From NCBI GenBank assembly GCA_025331435.1, contig JAIWNI010000115.1, forward strand, positions 24,201 to 88,200: a DNA stretch of 64,000 nt, read 5' to 3'. A model generated the notes under the pieces. The model saw only the letters and a program-made list of their open reading frames with translations. It was not told the origin of the DNA and did not search any database. The position numbers and the translations under genes are program-made. This DNA comes from Choanephora cucurbitarum. Its lineage: Eukaryota; Mucoromycota; Mucoromycetes; Mucorales; Choanephoraceae. Numbering within the stretch: the first letter of the stretch is position 1; each line of letters opens with the position of its first letter. This document shows positions 1 through 10,635 of this stretch, piece after piece.

Positions 1-2627
1 AGATACACTAGCAAGTGACTGGAATCCTGTTTGGCCAAGCACTATTCGTGCCAAGGTTGGTAGTGTCTTGACAAGTTTGTTATTAGAGGCCGCAAAAATC
101 CCTGTTCCCAGCAAAGACCCTGAAACTGGAATGAAAATGTAATTTTATTTGCACATATAACCAGCTGATCAGATATTGATTTCTTCTTATAGTATAGAGA
201 ATATTCCAGCTTTCTTTCATACCTATCAATATGTACATGGTAAAAGAGTAGGTATCATCAAGTTTTCAGAACAATTGACACGAATGCTTTCTCGTGAACC
301 TGTACGTGATACTTTGCACCCACGTCTTTTACCTATGCTTGTGCATCCTCGTCCATGGCTCTCTTACAACTCAGGTGGTTATCTCTCAACTAAGTCTGTT
401 TGTATGAGAATCAAGGATTCTGCTGAGCAGTTGGTTTATTTATCCAAAGCCTCTGAGCAAGACCATCTTACCCAAGTCCTGGCTGGTTTAGATGTATTGG
501 GTTCCACTCGATGGAGAGTCAACAAAGATGTGTTTAAGGTCATTTTAGATGTTTGGAACTCTGGCGAAGCACTTGCCGATATTCCACCTGCCATCGGGGA
601 GCCTGCACCTCTACCTCCCAAGCCTGCTAACTATGATACCGATCCTAAAGCCAAATTCTTATGGGTTTCCGAAGTAAAGCAGCAGCAAACAAACGAAAAG
701 AATTTCCATAGTTTAAGATGTGATGTCAATTATAAAGTCGAAACTGCACGTGCCGTAAGTAGCCTTTGAATTGATAAGAAAGAAGTGACTAAAGATAAAA
801 TACAGTTTTTAAATCTGCCAATGTACTTCCCTCACAACATGGATTTCCGTGGTCGTGCTTATCCTATGCCTCCCACACTGAATCACTTGGGTAATGATTT
901 GTGTCGTGGTCTGTTACACTTTGACGAAGCAAAGCCTCTAGGTCCCCGTGGTTGGAGATGGCTTAAGATTCATTTGGCTAATTTGTATGGTTACGATAAA
1001 CACTCTTTCACTGAAAGAGAACAATATACTATGGATAATATTGAACATATTTTGGATTCCGTCGACAAGCCTCTAGAGGTAAGAACTCCTTTTTCATCAT
1101 GCATAAAATAGGACACTCAATAAATTAACACGTCTTTGTGTGTAGGGCAAACGATGGTGGTTGAAGGCAGAAAACCCATGGCAATGTCTTGCTGCTTGTT
1201 ATGAAGTAGCAGCTGCTTTCCGTAGTGGCAAGCCTGAGGAATTTAAATCTCAATTGCCTGTTCACCAAGATGGTACTTGTAATGGTCTCCAACACTATGC
1301 TGCCCTTGGTGGTGATTTAGCTGGTGCTCGAGCTGTCAATTTAGCTGCGGGCGATCGTCCTGCCGATGTCTATACAGGTGTTGCTGATCTGGTAAACAGC
1401 ACAATCAACAAGTCAGCAGCTGAAGGTGATGAACTGGCCAAACTCCTACAGGGCAATATTAGTCGTAAGGTGGTTAAGCAAACAGTGATGACCAACGTGT
1501 ATGGTGTGACATTCGTAGGTGCCCGTGCACAAATCGAAAACCGTTTGAGAGAAAATCCCAACATTCCTCGAGAGAAGGTCTATGCTCTTTCTGGCTACTT
1601 GGCCAAGGTTGTCTTTTCCTCTTTAGGTGAAATGTTTGCGGGTGCTCGTCAAATTCAAGATTGGCTTACTGACTCTGCTAGACGTATTGCACGCAGTGTA
1701 CCCTTAGAGACCCTTCAAGACGCAGGTATTGTTCCTGGGGGCTCCAATATTGAAAAGACAGTAACTGGACAAAAGGGTAAGCGTTCAAAGAAGAACAAAG
1801 AGTTCTCTGCACGTAACCCTTCTGCCAGTCAGATGAGTTCAGTTATTTGGACAACACCTCTTGGATTACCCATCGTGCAACCTTATCGTCGATCAGGCAA
1901 GAAACAAGTTGCCACTTTGCTACAAACTATCTTTATTGAAGATCCTGATGCTTCCCGTCCTGTGAATGCCATGAAGCAGAGTACTGCTTTCCCTCCTAAT
2001 TTCATTCACTCGCTTGATGCTACCCACATGTTACTGTCTGCTGTTGCTTGTCATAAGAAGGGTATGACCTTTGCCTCTGTACACGACAGTTACTGGACTC
2101 ATGCTTGTGACGTCGATAACATGAACGAAGTCATCCGTGATCAATTTATCGAGCTTCACTCTCAACCCATTATGGAGAATTTGATTGCTGAATTCAAAGA
2201 AAGATATAAGGATTACCGTGTCCCACATTCTGCACTCATGTCTGAAACTAGTACTACTAGTGCAAAGAAGACAGTAGGTGGAAGTGAAGACGATATATCA
2301 GATGATGGTATTGGATCTAGCCTATTTGGCGATCCATTAGCTATGGAGAAAGAACTTGAACAAGAGAAGTTCAAGAAGGAAAGCGAAAAGAAGGATGCTT
2401 TAAAGGCTATTTTCGGTCTTGGAGGTACACCTGAAACAGACGGTGACGGTGATGAAGATTTAGAAGAAGAAGTTGAAGAAGAAGAAGATGCATCTCCTAA
2501 GAAGAAGAAGAAGGGTGCTGCTCAGAAGTACAAACACAGTTGGGAACCACTTACATTTGCACCTTTGCCAGCTAAAGGTGAATTCGATATTAACGAGGTC
2601 AAGAAATCACAATACTTTTTCCATTAG
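1..2627 (+). CDS. RPO41: Mitochondrial DNA-directed RNA polymerase, C-terminal part (5' end outside window)
   Basis: Single-subunit T7-type RNA polymerase that transcribes mitochondrial DNA. Visible exons are about 2-138, 193-754, 806-1078 and 1146-2627; the N-terminus lies to the left of the window. The order of motifs matches the family: DFRGRAY, then DGTCNGLQHYAALGGD with the first catalytic Asp, then RKVVKQTVMTNVYG (the R/K/Y finger helix), then VHDSYWTHACD with the second catalytic Asp, and a C-terminal YFFH, where yeast ends YFFS. Between the palm and the terminal tail sits a low-complexity segment rich in Glu and Lys (about 2250-2520) that is not part of the usual fold. Introns are 51-67 nt with GTAA donors. 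The gene converges on the muniscin gene at 2830. Family assignment is firm; only the missing 5' end is uncertain. Confidence 0.95.
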
Positions 2628-2829
2628 AGCTTTTTTTTTTCTGTTTACATATTATTCCCCCCTATATTTTTCTCTCTCTTTTTTTTTTTAAGAACATGAC
2701 ATTGGTTCATGTATGTATTTTATGTATAAATTAATAAAGATTTCACATTAGAGTAATGTATAACGCTTTCGATATTAGCTTGCTTCTATTCTTTAACAAT
2801 GCTTATTTGGAATAGATTTCGTATATTAA

Positions 2830-5599
2830 TTATAGGTTCTCTGATTGGATGATATTTCCTGTTTGGTTGATTTCAATAGCACTGCTTTGAATGGAAACAC
2901 CAGAGATAGAATAGTTTTTTAAAAGATAATGGAAACAAAGAGGCTGAGGAGTACCTATTTGCTGAACGTAGAATTTGGCAAGTAATCGCTGTTGAGGACC
3001 GTCCTCTCCCTGGTACTGCTGCAGCAAATCTCGAGTATGCCAAGTCAATCGCTTGTTTGATATATCCCAAATGCCTTGAGGCGTACTCTGAACACTTGTC
3101 ACCGTATCATCCATAACAACATAAACACTGCCCTTGATGTCGGTATGAACGATTTCTCTATTTTTACTGTGCTTCACAATCAGATAGGATATACCTTCTA
3201 CACACTTCCAAGAAGCTGACAGCTGCAATGGAAGCGATGATAAGCTTGCAGTTGCCTCATAAGTAAAGCAAGTTGTTGGATGATCTTGACTGAGATTGGT
3301 GGTATCTAGAAGATAATCATCATTTGATCCAGATGTAATTAGAGGTGAACATGGTCTGAGTTCAAGTGATTCGGAGGTATGATTTATATGGATAGGAATT
3401 CTGGCTAGCGAGTTGTCGTGGCAGCTAAGCAAAATTTGACCAGTAACGTATACTTTGTCATCTACAATCCTTATAGTTTCTTGAGTAGATGCAGATAAAG
3501 CTTGTAGGGATGATTCTTGCTGAGTTTGCTGAGTTTCTGGAATTGGTTGGAGCTGCAAAGAAGCTTCAGAAGTTCTCAATCTCAAACTACTTAGAGATGA
3601 TGGGCTGGAAGGCATGTTGAAATTTGATAAAGCAAGTGAGGATGAAGCAATGAATGGATTGGTATCACTGGAGGGTAAGAAAATCATGGAATTGGACCGA
3701 GTTTGGGTTGGATTCGTTGCTGATCCTGCAGCGAACAAAGTGGAGTATGTTTGTGATCGAGGCATGTTTCTACAGGCTGCTTGTCAGATAGTTTGTATCT
3801 CAACTGTGTCCTTTACTTACTCTCTTCGTCCTCTAGGCCGTCTTGAAGCAGTCGGTGTTCTCTATAAGATAGAATGAATATGTCTGTCGAAAGATAAACA
3901 GGAGAAAATAGTTTCCCTTACCTCGCGAAGTATATTTGCCATCTTATTAAATGACTCGTTCGCTTGACTCGTCTCCTCTTGTACTGCGCTCTCCTTAATA
4001 CTCACTTGGTATCGCTGACTCCAACTCAAGCTACAAATGCAAATCAGATACATGTTTGAAAGAGATAGGATAGAGAACGCGGTTTTACCTCTGTAAGTCT
4101 GAATCAATATCTGACGGTGATTCTCTAGAAGAGACATCAGAGCCAAAAGCATGAGCATAAGATGTGGTATTTCTTGAAGGTATAGAATAACCCTCTGAGT
4201 CTACTATAGGCGCCTATGTCGCATGGTTTTCTTTAAGTTGCCTTACTTTGTTTTTGGCTATACTATGTCACTTACAGGACTTGATTGATCTCTAGAAATA
4301 GAAGGTGGGGCTACATCGATGATAGAATTAGGTGCTATGATATGATTAGTATCAGCAGCCACAGGCGTAGTGATAGGATGATTGGGATAGCTAGTGAATT
4401 CCAATAAATAAGTGAGCATAAATGAACTGCAATTTTCTTAACTATCTTACTCAAATTGACTTAGTTGATCTTGACTCTTCTTGCGTCTCCCAAACACCGA
4501 TTTTACTTGATTTAGATAAGTAAATTTGCTGCTTACTTCTATATATGAACTTACATTTATTTACCGAACGAGAGGATTCATGAGAATGTGTAGTAGACGA
4601 CCTTGGTCTCCTGGGAACTGACGCGGACTCTATTGTCTGTAATCCTCTACCTTTTTCTTTACAGAAATCAAGCATATCATGCCCCACATCAAATTCTTTA
4701 GCAGACAATAGAGTTTTATCGGCCATCTAATCAAATGTTGAGTAACCTCGTGCTGCTTCTTCTGTCAACGGAGTTATTCACCTGAACCTGTTTCAATAGC
4801 TGATCAGATTGAATCGTCTCAAACTTTTCAACCATATTTTTGAGTCGGTTAAGTCTAGCCTGATCTGCTTTTTGGTGTAAATTCAGGTAATCGATACCGT
4901 CTGTCTGCCATTCGCCAGTGGTCTCGGCTGATTTCTTTTTGAAGAGAGATCCTCGTACTGATTTCTTTTTTTGAATTGACTGAATGATAGCATCCATCTG
5001 AAACAGTCAAATGAGTATTTAGACTCCTTTTTGCTTGCTGATTCACTTGTTTACCTGCTGAATCTGATGAATTTCTTCAGAGCATGGTGTTCTCATTGGC
5101 TTTTCTATCTCGTGTGTTATCTGTTGGGCAAATTCCAGGTGATAACTTGCTATTTGGCTCAATTCATTCAACAACAATTCCCATACAGGTCCAAAATGTC
5201 TACATTCCCGGTAATATTGTCAGCGAGGAGAAAAGAGAATACATATGCTTATGTGTGTGCGTGTTTACCCTAATACAACTGGGTCTGTCGTATATAGTTT
5301 TTTAGATGCCTTTGAAAGACTTTTGGCATAGTTTTCTTCTATCATTGCTCTGAATTATTTTCTTTTGTTTGAGTGAATTTATCTCAACATTGTTTGGCTG
5401 AAGTAACTCACCTCTCCTTAATATAGTCAGCGAACTCGTTGTCTAGTGCGATGGCATCTTTTAGTCTAGTTTGGACAATCGAGATGCCTTCTCTTGGTTG
5501 CTTTGTCTAGTTGAGTAACACGTTGAAGATGAGTTTTTTTTAAAAGTCATGCGTAAAGGAGATTACCAAGAAAGCATCAACATAGCATGCCTCAGCCAT
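2830..5599 (-). CDS. SYP1: Muniscin-type endocytic adaptor (F-BAR plus mu-homology domain, Syp1/FCHO-like)
   Basis: Muniscins bend membrane and recruit cargo at early clathrin endocytic sites. The proposed start at 5599 reads MAEACYVDAFL. Following exons give an F-BAR pattern (QTRLKDAIALDNEFADYIKER, then AMIEENYAKSLSKASKKL) and continue through helical exons at about 5040-5190 and 4797-4997. A basic linker with SVFGRRKKSQ comes next, then a Ser/Thr-rich region, then the mu-homology domain in the last exon (from about residue ETIRIVDDKVYVTGQILLS to the stop at 2830). I count about ten short introns. One junction near 4520 needs an AAG acceptor and is the least certain. The C-terminal exon alone could be read as a separate 311-aa protein, but its first Met continues in frame from RRPRGRREN upstream. 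Endocytic partners (the EH protein at 36.4 kb) are elsewhere in the window, not adjacent. Confidence 0.8.
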
Positions 5600-6973
5600 C
5601 AAGCTAGAAAAAGAAAAAGGAAATGGTAAAAGACGAGAGAGAGAAAAAAACACAGGAAGTCTATTCAACTAAAGACGCTTAATTTTTTTCGACTGCATTT
5701 GAGAGACAGATAGATTGAGTATCTTTTTTCCGCCTATTTAGATAGATTGACACGGCAAAAGAAAAGAGTGCACACAAACGCGCATTTACTTAATCTGTAA
5801 AGAGAGTCATCTTCTGAATCTGTATCGAATTCAAAGTGAATTGCAATTGTCCTTATAGTATAGTGTGTCGATGATCAAGCAAACACGGTTACACAATCTT
5901 GGCCAAACTTTTTTCTATTTCAAGTAAAAGGTATAAATGTCAAAAAATAAATAAATGGTTAAATTAATTGGCTGAATCATACCGAATGGTCCTTTTATTA
6001 ATTTGTCCTTTCAGGGGCTAATTCAAATCGACGATGCATAAAGACTCCTGTTAATATTGCTGGACAGACATTTTCGTTCGCCTTGACGGTTTCAAACGAA
6101 ACTCTAAGACAACGAGAGGAATTCAGCTTGTTTTGCTGTTCACAGTTGCTTCAGTGCTTCTATAACAACTAGCTTGGTTACAGAATACAAACGGCTATTG
6201 TCTACGATCAAGGCTAAGTTGATTATCATGTAGCGTCCCTTTAAATTTCCTTACCAAAGCTTTTTAGACGGCTAACTTGTTTCAGCAACTCTACAATAGC
6301 TACATTCTCAAACTTATTAGAAAAATAGTTTCAATACTTCAGAATCTCATTTCAGCCTTGCTTTTAACTCATTGACTTCTAGATAGGATGTATAAATACT
6401 GAGAGGCTTATGCAGCTGTCAAATCAAAGGAACACAGGTTTGAATTCGATAGTTGTAACTTTGATATTAAGCTATGATATATTTTGTTAAAAGTATTGAA
6501 ACCATCTTCTCTTACAGGAAAAACCAACGAGATTCTTTTTTTTTTACAACCAGTAATAACAGACAATTTACATTTAATTGCAAAAGCAAGCATTCATCGC
6601 TAAAAAGAAACAGTCTTGAGCATTCCACTTAAAAAAAAAGAGAGACATTCTCGAATACGATTGTTGAATCAATCGTCATTGATTACTCAAGAGTACTGCA
6701 GCCGTCAGTTGGCTTGCAACATATGTATTCTCGAGCTAGTTGTTATTTTGCTTTCTTTTGACAACTCAATATGTAGTGTTTTGCAGTCTAATTCCTTTTC
6801 TTTCAAACAAGATTCACTTGCTATACGTATTCAGAGATGTAGTCAGCAATAAGCGGTGCTCGATAGTTAATAAAAAGGGAGGAACAAAAAAAAAAGAGAG
6901 GATGGGATAGGAGACAAAAGATTAAGCTAGCTCGGAAAGAGAAGATCATTCAGCAAAATTATGATCCGCTTAC
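5600..6973. other. Intergenic stretch without a supported gene
   Basis: About 1.4 kb upstream of the SYP1-like gene. It is AT-rich with scattered short open frames (for example 6408-6593 minus and 6616-6852 plus) that show no recognisable domain and no splice-consistent extension. It probably holds the SYP1 promoter in its first few hundred bases. I see nothing else. Confidence 0.5.
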
Positions 6974-7196
6974 CAACAAGTCTGATAGAAAACTGCAGTA
7001 GGATCAAAAGCAGTACCATTAAAATCCAAGGCGCAAAGTGTACACCACATCACATAAAAAGCAATGATAAAAAGGCAATGAATTTCAGTATATGAAGAGC
7101 CAAGGATATGTGATCAATGGCAATGCCAGGCCACACTCTGATTCTTACTTCTAATTGGGCGTCATCTACAGACACAATAAAACTAGTAACGGACAT
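6974..7196 (-). pseudogene. Hydrophobic coding remnant or misread small exon
   Basis: On the minus strand an ATG at 7196 opens MSVTSFIVSVDDAQLEVR and a hydrophobic stretch that stops after LLFM. A second frame over the same bases gives a plausible membrane segment, EIHCLFIIAFYVMWCTLCAL, then DFNGTAFDPTAV, ending in Cys-Trp exactly at a good GTAAGC donor (6973 downward). No canonical acceptor joins the two frames and no downstream exon was found. The pattern (helix, extracellular loop, Cys-Trp at an exon end) resembles small fungal four-helix membrane proteins of MARVEL type. That is only an impression. It could be a decayed gene divergent from the CENP-M candidate. Confidence 0.2.
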
Positions 7197-7264
7197 TCAA
7201 TATTTGTCAAAACTGACAGTGGTTAGAGCAACATTTTTCTTTCTTTTGTTTTTTTTTGACTATC

Positions 7265-8059
7265 ATGCTTCGACCACAATATACCCGTAGACCTTTCGAA
7301 TTAATGGTATTGGTTATTGAGAAACCCAGACAGAATTCTATGGGCTTACAAATGTGAATGGATTCGTAGATTCTAGGTCGCCCTGGTGCAGGCAAACGTA
7401 CTTTGTCAGATCAATTCTTAAGAGTCAAAGATGTCTTCTTTTCAATGTAAATCAGAATACAATAGAACAAGAAAAAAAAAAGACTAATGCAACTATCTAG
7501 AAATATAGCAGAAGACGTGCCAACAGTCAATGTAGACCGAGTTGATTATATACTGATTCTGGTTGACTTGACACAAGAGGATAGTATGTGGTTACTTGAT
7601 CAAGCATTACAGCAGATGAATGTACGCTTTTTAGTCAAGAAATTGGCCATTGTCGTCACAAAAAGTGAGAAATTGAATACTTGCACCTCTAATAAGCTTA
7701 TTAACAATTTCCCAAGTGGACCAAATCAGGCAAAAGGAAATCGAAATCCATCAAATTCAAAGCACACTTGAATCCTATTTTGATATTCCTATCTTCTATG
7801 TCAATTTGAGTGTACATGTCAGGTTTAATCTTTGTTGTCATTTTAGCTCACATTTTGTTTATAGAGACACTTTGAAAGAACACGATTATGCCAGCAACTA
7901 ACACAGCTGATCAAGACAGATACACTCCAGTGTAGACATGTTAATACGTCAACGCTTGGGTGCATTGATCTGTACGATCCTGAAGAGCCTGTTGCTGAAG
8001 AAGATGAAGATGAAGATCATGAGATGACTGAGACAAGTGTAACAGAACCAAGCCAATAA
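7265..8059 (+). CDS. Probable centromere protein M (CENP-M-like small-GTPase-fold kinetochore protein)
   Basis: CENP-M is a small G-protein-like subunit of the inner kinetochore CENP-H/I/K/M group. Proposed exons are 7265-7306, 7370-7446, 7501-7664, 7717-7811 (or 7817) and 7865-8059, giving about 190 aa; human CENP-M is 180 aa. Matching landmarks in order: an N-terminal RP...FELM, a strand and loop ILGRPGAGKRT (residues 15-25), then VDYILILVDLTQEDS aligning with the vertebrate IDLIVFVVNLH strand, LAIVVTK, YFDIPIFYVNLS aligning with SPLLYCDLE, and a C-terminal helix RTRLCQQLTQLIKT followed by TSTLGCIDLY, which resembles SALNLLSL. An acidic tail ends the protein. Introns 1 and 2 have canonical acceptors and intron 2 has a clear CTAAT branch site; intron 3 needs an AAG acceptor. 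The alternative is another divergent Ras-like or pseudo-GTPase. Confidence 0.6.
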
Positions 8060-8208
8060 GAACCATTTGTTCATATGCTCCTTGCTTTTATTATTATTAT
8101 TTTCAAAAGTTGTTTCAACAAATAAGCTATATTATTTTGGCGTAATTTTACGTATATTTTTTTTGTTGTTATTCTTTTTTTTTTACAGTATTGCTATATA
8201 TAATAGTT

Positions 8209-9491
8209 ATGCAGCAACCTGAATACTATAGTTATATTCTCGATAATTCAAAGCCACTCCAGACAGATGACAACAATAACATTTTTAATAATCTAGACTT
8301 ACCGACATCGCAAAATCTACCGCAACAACCTTTATTAGGCGAGTCCAGTTCTTCAACAAACCCTCAACAACAACAACAGCAGTTGACATCAGCTAAAGGT
8401 ACTACTGATTTTCGCCGCCGAAAGAATTGGTCTGAGCGAATTTTGGTTGAAATTACCGGTCTACTGCATGTCCTTTCACCTACTGGCAAAATACTCTATT
8501 GCTCAGAATCGACTCATGAGTTGACAGGCTTCCGACCTCATGAACTTGTAGGCCAACCCCTGGTTGATTTTTTACATGTAGATGATATTGACGTTTTTAT
8601 TCGAGACTTTCAAATGGCTTTTCATATGCGCTCTCAGATCAAGACATATTATCGATTTCGTAGAAAAGATGACAGTCATGTTATCTTTGAAGTTGTTGGT
8701 CAACCCAAATCAGATCATCCCGGGCAAGCACCTCAATCATTTTTTGGGATTGCTCAACCAGTGCCTACCAGAAGTGGCAATCTGTTGGATACCTTCTTAG
8801 AACTCAAAACAGAAAACAATTGGCTCAAGAAACGAATTGATGAATTGTCAGCCAAGTATGGCCCTGTCAATCCTCAGCGTGAAGAAGACAGTACGATGAC
8901 TAATGCACCTATCGCATTGGATTCTATGAATTCCCATCATCGACTAAGCAATACTTATCCATCTAACAACAACCATTCAAACACTCACCATGATTCCACT
9001 CACTTTTCTCCTCCTGCTCTTCCTCCCTCTAATTCCCATCATTCTAACGATTCATTGAATCATATGCATACACACATAAAATCGGATCCTTGGCTAGATT
9101 CAACCGATATGGATCACCATTCATTTCATACCGAAGATAAACATGTTAGTAATCCTGATCAAGATATGTCTGCGGATAATCTGGAGCGAAAAGATAAATG
9201 GAAAAGACGCGTAAGTATCTCATCATTCTGTCGTATAGTGGATGCTAAGGGAAAAGATAGAAAAAGACAAAGGGATCAGATGAATATGTTTGTGCAGATT
9301 GTGGGACAACCTCTTCCCCAGAATGGCGAAAGGGACCCCAAGGACCTAAAACGTAAGTGTACTAGAGAGAAAGAAAGAAAAATCGATTACGGAGATATTC
9401 ATATATATGTATTGTTGTCATTAGTCTATGTAACGCATGTGGTCTTCGTTGGGCTAAAAAGAACAAAAAGAGAGATTTGAATGATGACTGA
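8209..9491 (+). CDS. wc-2: White collar-2-type PAS and GATA zinc-finger light-response regulator
   Basis: Partner of the white collar-1 photoreceptor in fungal light signalling; binds GATA sites. Exons 8209-9210, 9261-9352 and 9425-9491 give 386 aa. A Gln/Asn-rich N-terminus precedes a single PAS domain (about residues 75-180, from [20 protein letters not shown] to FFGIAQPV), then a short coiled coil ([21 protein letters not shown]), a His/Ser/Asn-rich linker, and a C-terminal GATA finger with Cys345, Cys348, Cys367 and Cys370 (CX2C-X18-CX2C). The finger is split by an intron. The first intron is 50 nt and can be read through in frame, but only its removal yields the finger. The start is the first ATG (8209); upstream in-frame codons lack one. 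Mucorales usually carry several WC-2 paralogues, so which one this is cannot be said. Confidence 0.92.
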
Positions 9492-9630
9492 AACAGGCCA
9501 GGATTCTCCGAATGACTATGATAATACTGCATATAAAGGATACCTCTCTCTCTCTCCCTTACTATCTTTCTTTCCTTCCTTCATTTTTTGACTCTCTCTT
9601 TTAATATATATCTATCTATCTATATACACT

Positions 9631-10233
9631 ATGCTGTTTTATCATGATCAATTAAAGACATTTATTCATAGACCACCTAATCCTCACTTATTATCTTATG
9701 TAACACACCAAGCATCTCTTGTGATCCCTTGTCATCATTCAATGATTGAAGAAGCACAACCATTAATTCCACCTCTAGGTGCCTTTGTCAACCTATTAGT
9801 CAAGCGAGCTTATATACGGACAGGCACTCTGTTAGCTTCCCTGGTCTTGTTGGATCGACTTCGACAACGCCTGACTCAATTCGCGAGAGGAATGCCATGT
9901 ACTTGTCAGCGTATCTTTCTAGCCACCCTAATTGTCACCACTAAATGTCTACATGATACCTCGCCTAAGAACAAGCATTGGACTAAATTTGCAGTTTATT
10001 TTACGCTTGCAGAAATCAACTTGATGGAAAAACAATTTTTATCTTTGATAGATTATCAATTGGTCATTACCGAGAGGGATTTACTGTATAGCTTTATGGC
10101 CTATTCCAACATATCTTCTTCGATACCCAGATCTCTTTCCTGTTCAATCAATGATAGAAAAAAGAAAAAGGAAAGCAGGCAAAGATCAAAACGACACCAT
10201 TCATCATTTTCTCTTTCACAAGAAACCAAATAA
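9631..10233 (+). CDS. Pho85-type (Pcl1/2-like) cyclin
   Basis: Single-exon protein of 200 aa with a cyclin box at about residues 45-150. Landmarks are FVNLLVKRAYIRTGTLLASLVLLDRL, then RIFLATLIVTTKCLHDTS, KHWTKFA and INLMEKQFLSLIDYQLVI, the pattern of PCL cyclins that activate a Pho85/Cdk5-type kinase. The C-terminus is Lys/Ser-rich. The ATG at 9631 follows a long CT-rich and TATATA tract (about 9549-9630), a likely promoter or 5' UTR. The gene follows WC-2 in the same direction by 139 nt and converges on the small gene at 10332. Assignment to the cyclin family is good; the exact Pcl class is inference. Confidence 0.8.
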   Translation: MLFYHDQLKTFIHRPPNPHLLSYVTHQASLVIPCHHSMIEEAQPLIPPLGAFVNLLVKRAYIRTGTLLASLVLLDRLRQRLTQFARGMPCTCQRIFLATLIVTTKCLHDTSPKNKHWTKFAVYFTLAEINLMEKQFLSLIDYQLVITERDLLYSFMAYSNISSSIPRSLSCSINDRKKKKESRQRSKRHHSSFSLSQETK

Positions 10234-10331
10234 ATAAAAATTCCTCTCAAAAAAAAAAAAAGATTATAAAAAACACTACAAGTTCATCATTGATTTGTCA
10301 AATTTCAAACGAGACTTTATTGTAGTGTCAA

Positions 10332-10580
10332 CTACCAGCCTCCAGCTGGGTTGCTGTTAGCGCCTTTGGGTGCTCCCCAACCTGCGTCTTGTGCTTCAGA
10401 GGCATCTCCCCAACCATTGCCTTCCTCATCTTCCTTCAAGCCAAACCGTTCAAAGGCTTCTTTCATTGTCTCACTATCGGATTTAGCCACCTGAACAAAA
10501 GAACACGTTTTGATCTTGTGCCATTCTTCAAAAGTTTGCCATCGATTGTTACCAGGATGGTCTGGAGGAGAAGAACTCAT
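10332..10580 (-). CDS. Small Trp/Gly-rich protein of unknown function
   Basis: An 82-aa open frame starting MSSSPPDHPGNNRWQTFEEW. The middle is a charged helix-like stretch (SDSETMKEAFERFGLKEDEE) and the tail repeats Gly-Trp-Gly motifs (NGWGD, AGWGAP, ending AGGW). No signal peptide or membrane segment. Composition and codon use look like real coding sequence. The ATG lies 55 nt after the CTC1-like stop codon on the same strand. I do not recognise the family. Confidence 0.55.
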   Translation of the reverse strand: MSSSPPDHPGNNRWQTFEEWHKIKTCSFVQVAKSDSETMKEAFERFGLKEDEEGNGWGDASEAQDAGWGAPKGANSNPAGGW

Positions 10581-10635
10581 ATTAGAATAAAAAAAAAAGG
10601 GAATATAAAGAGAAAAAAGTCACACAAACAATGCT

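Noticed and set aside
7447..7482. AAG acceptor at 7482 for CENP-M intron 2
   Set aside because: A canonical TAG at 7500 with a CTAAT branch site keeps the same frame and is preferred.
9211..9480. Reading the WC-2 frame straight through to 9480
   Set aside because: Read-through destroys the GATA finger; removing 9211-9260 and 9353-9424 restores the four Cys with canonical spacing.
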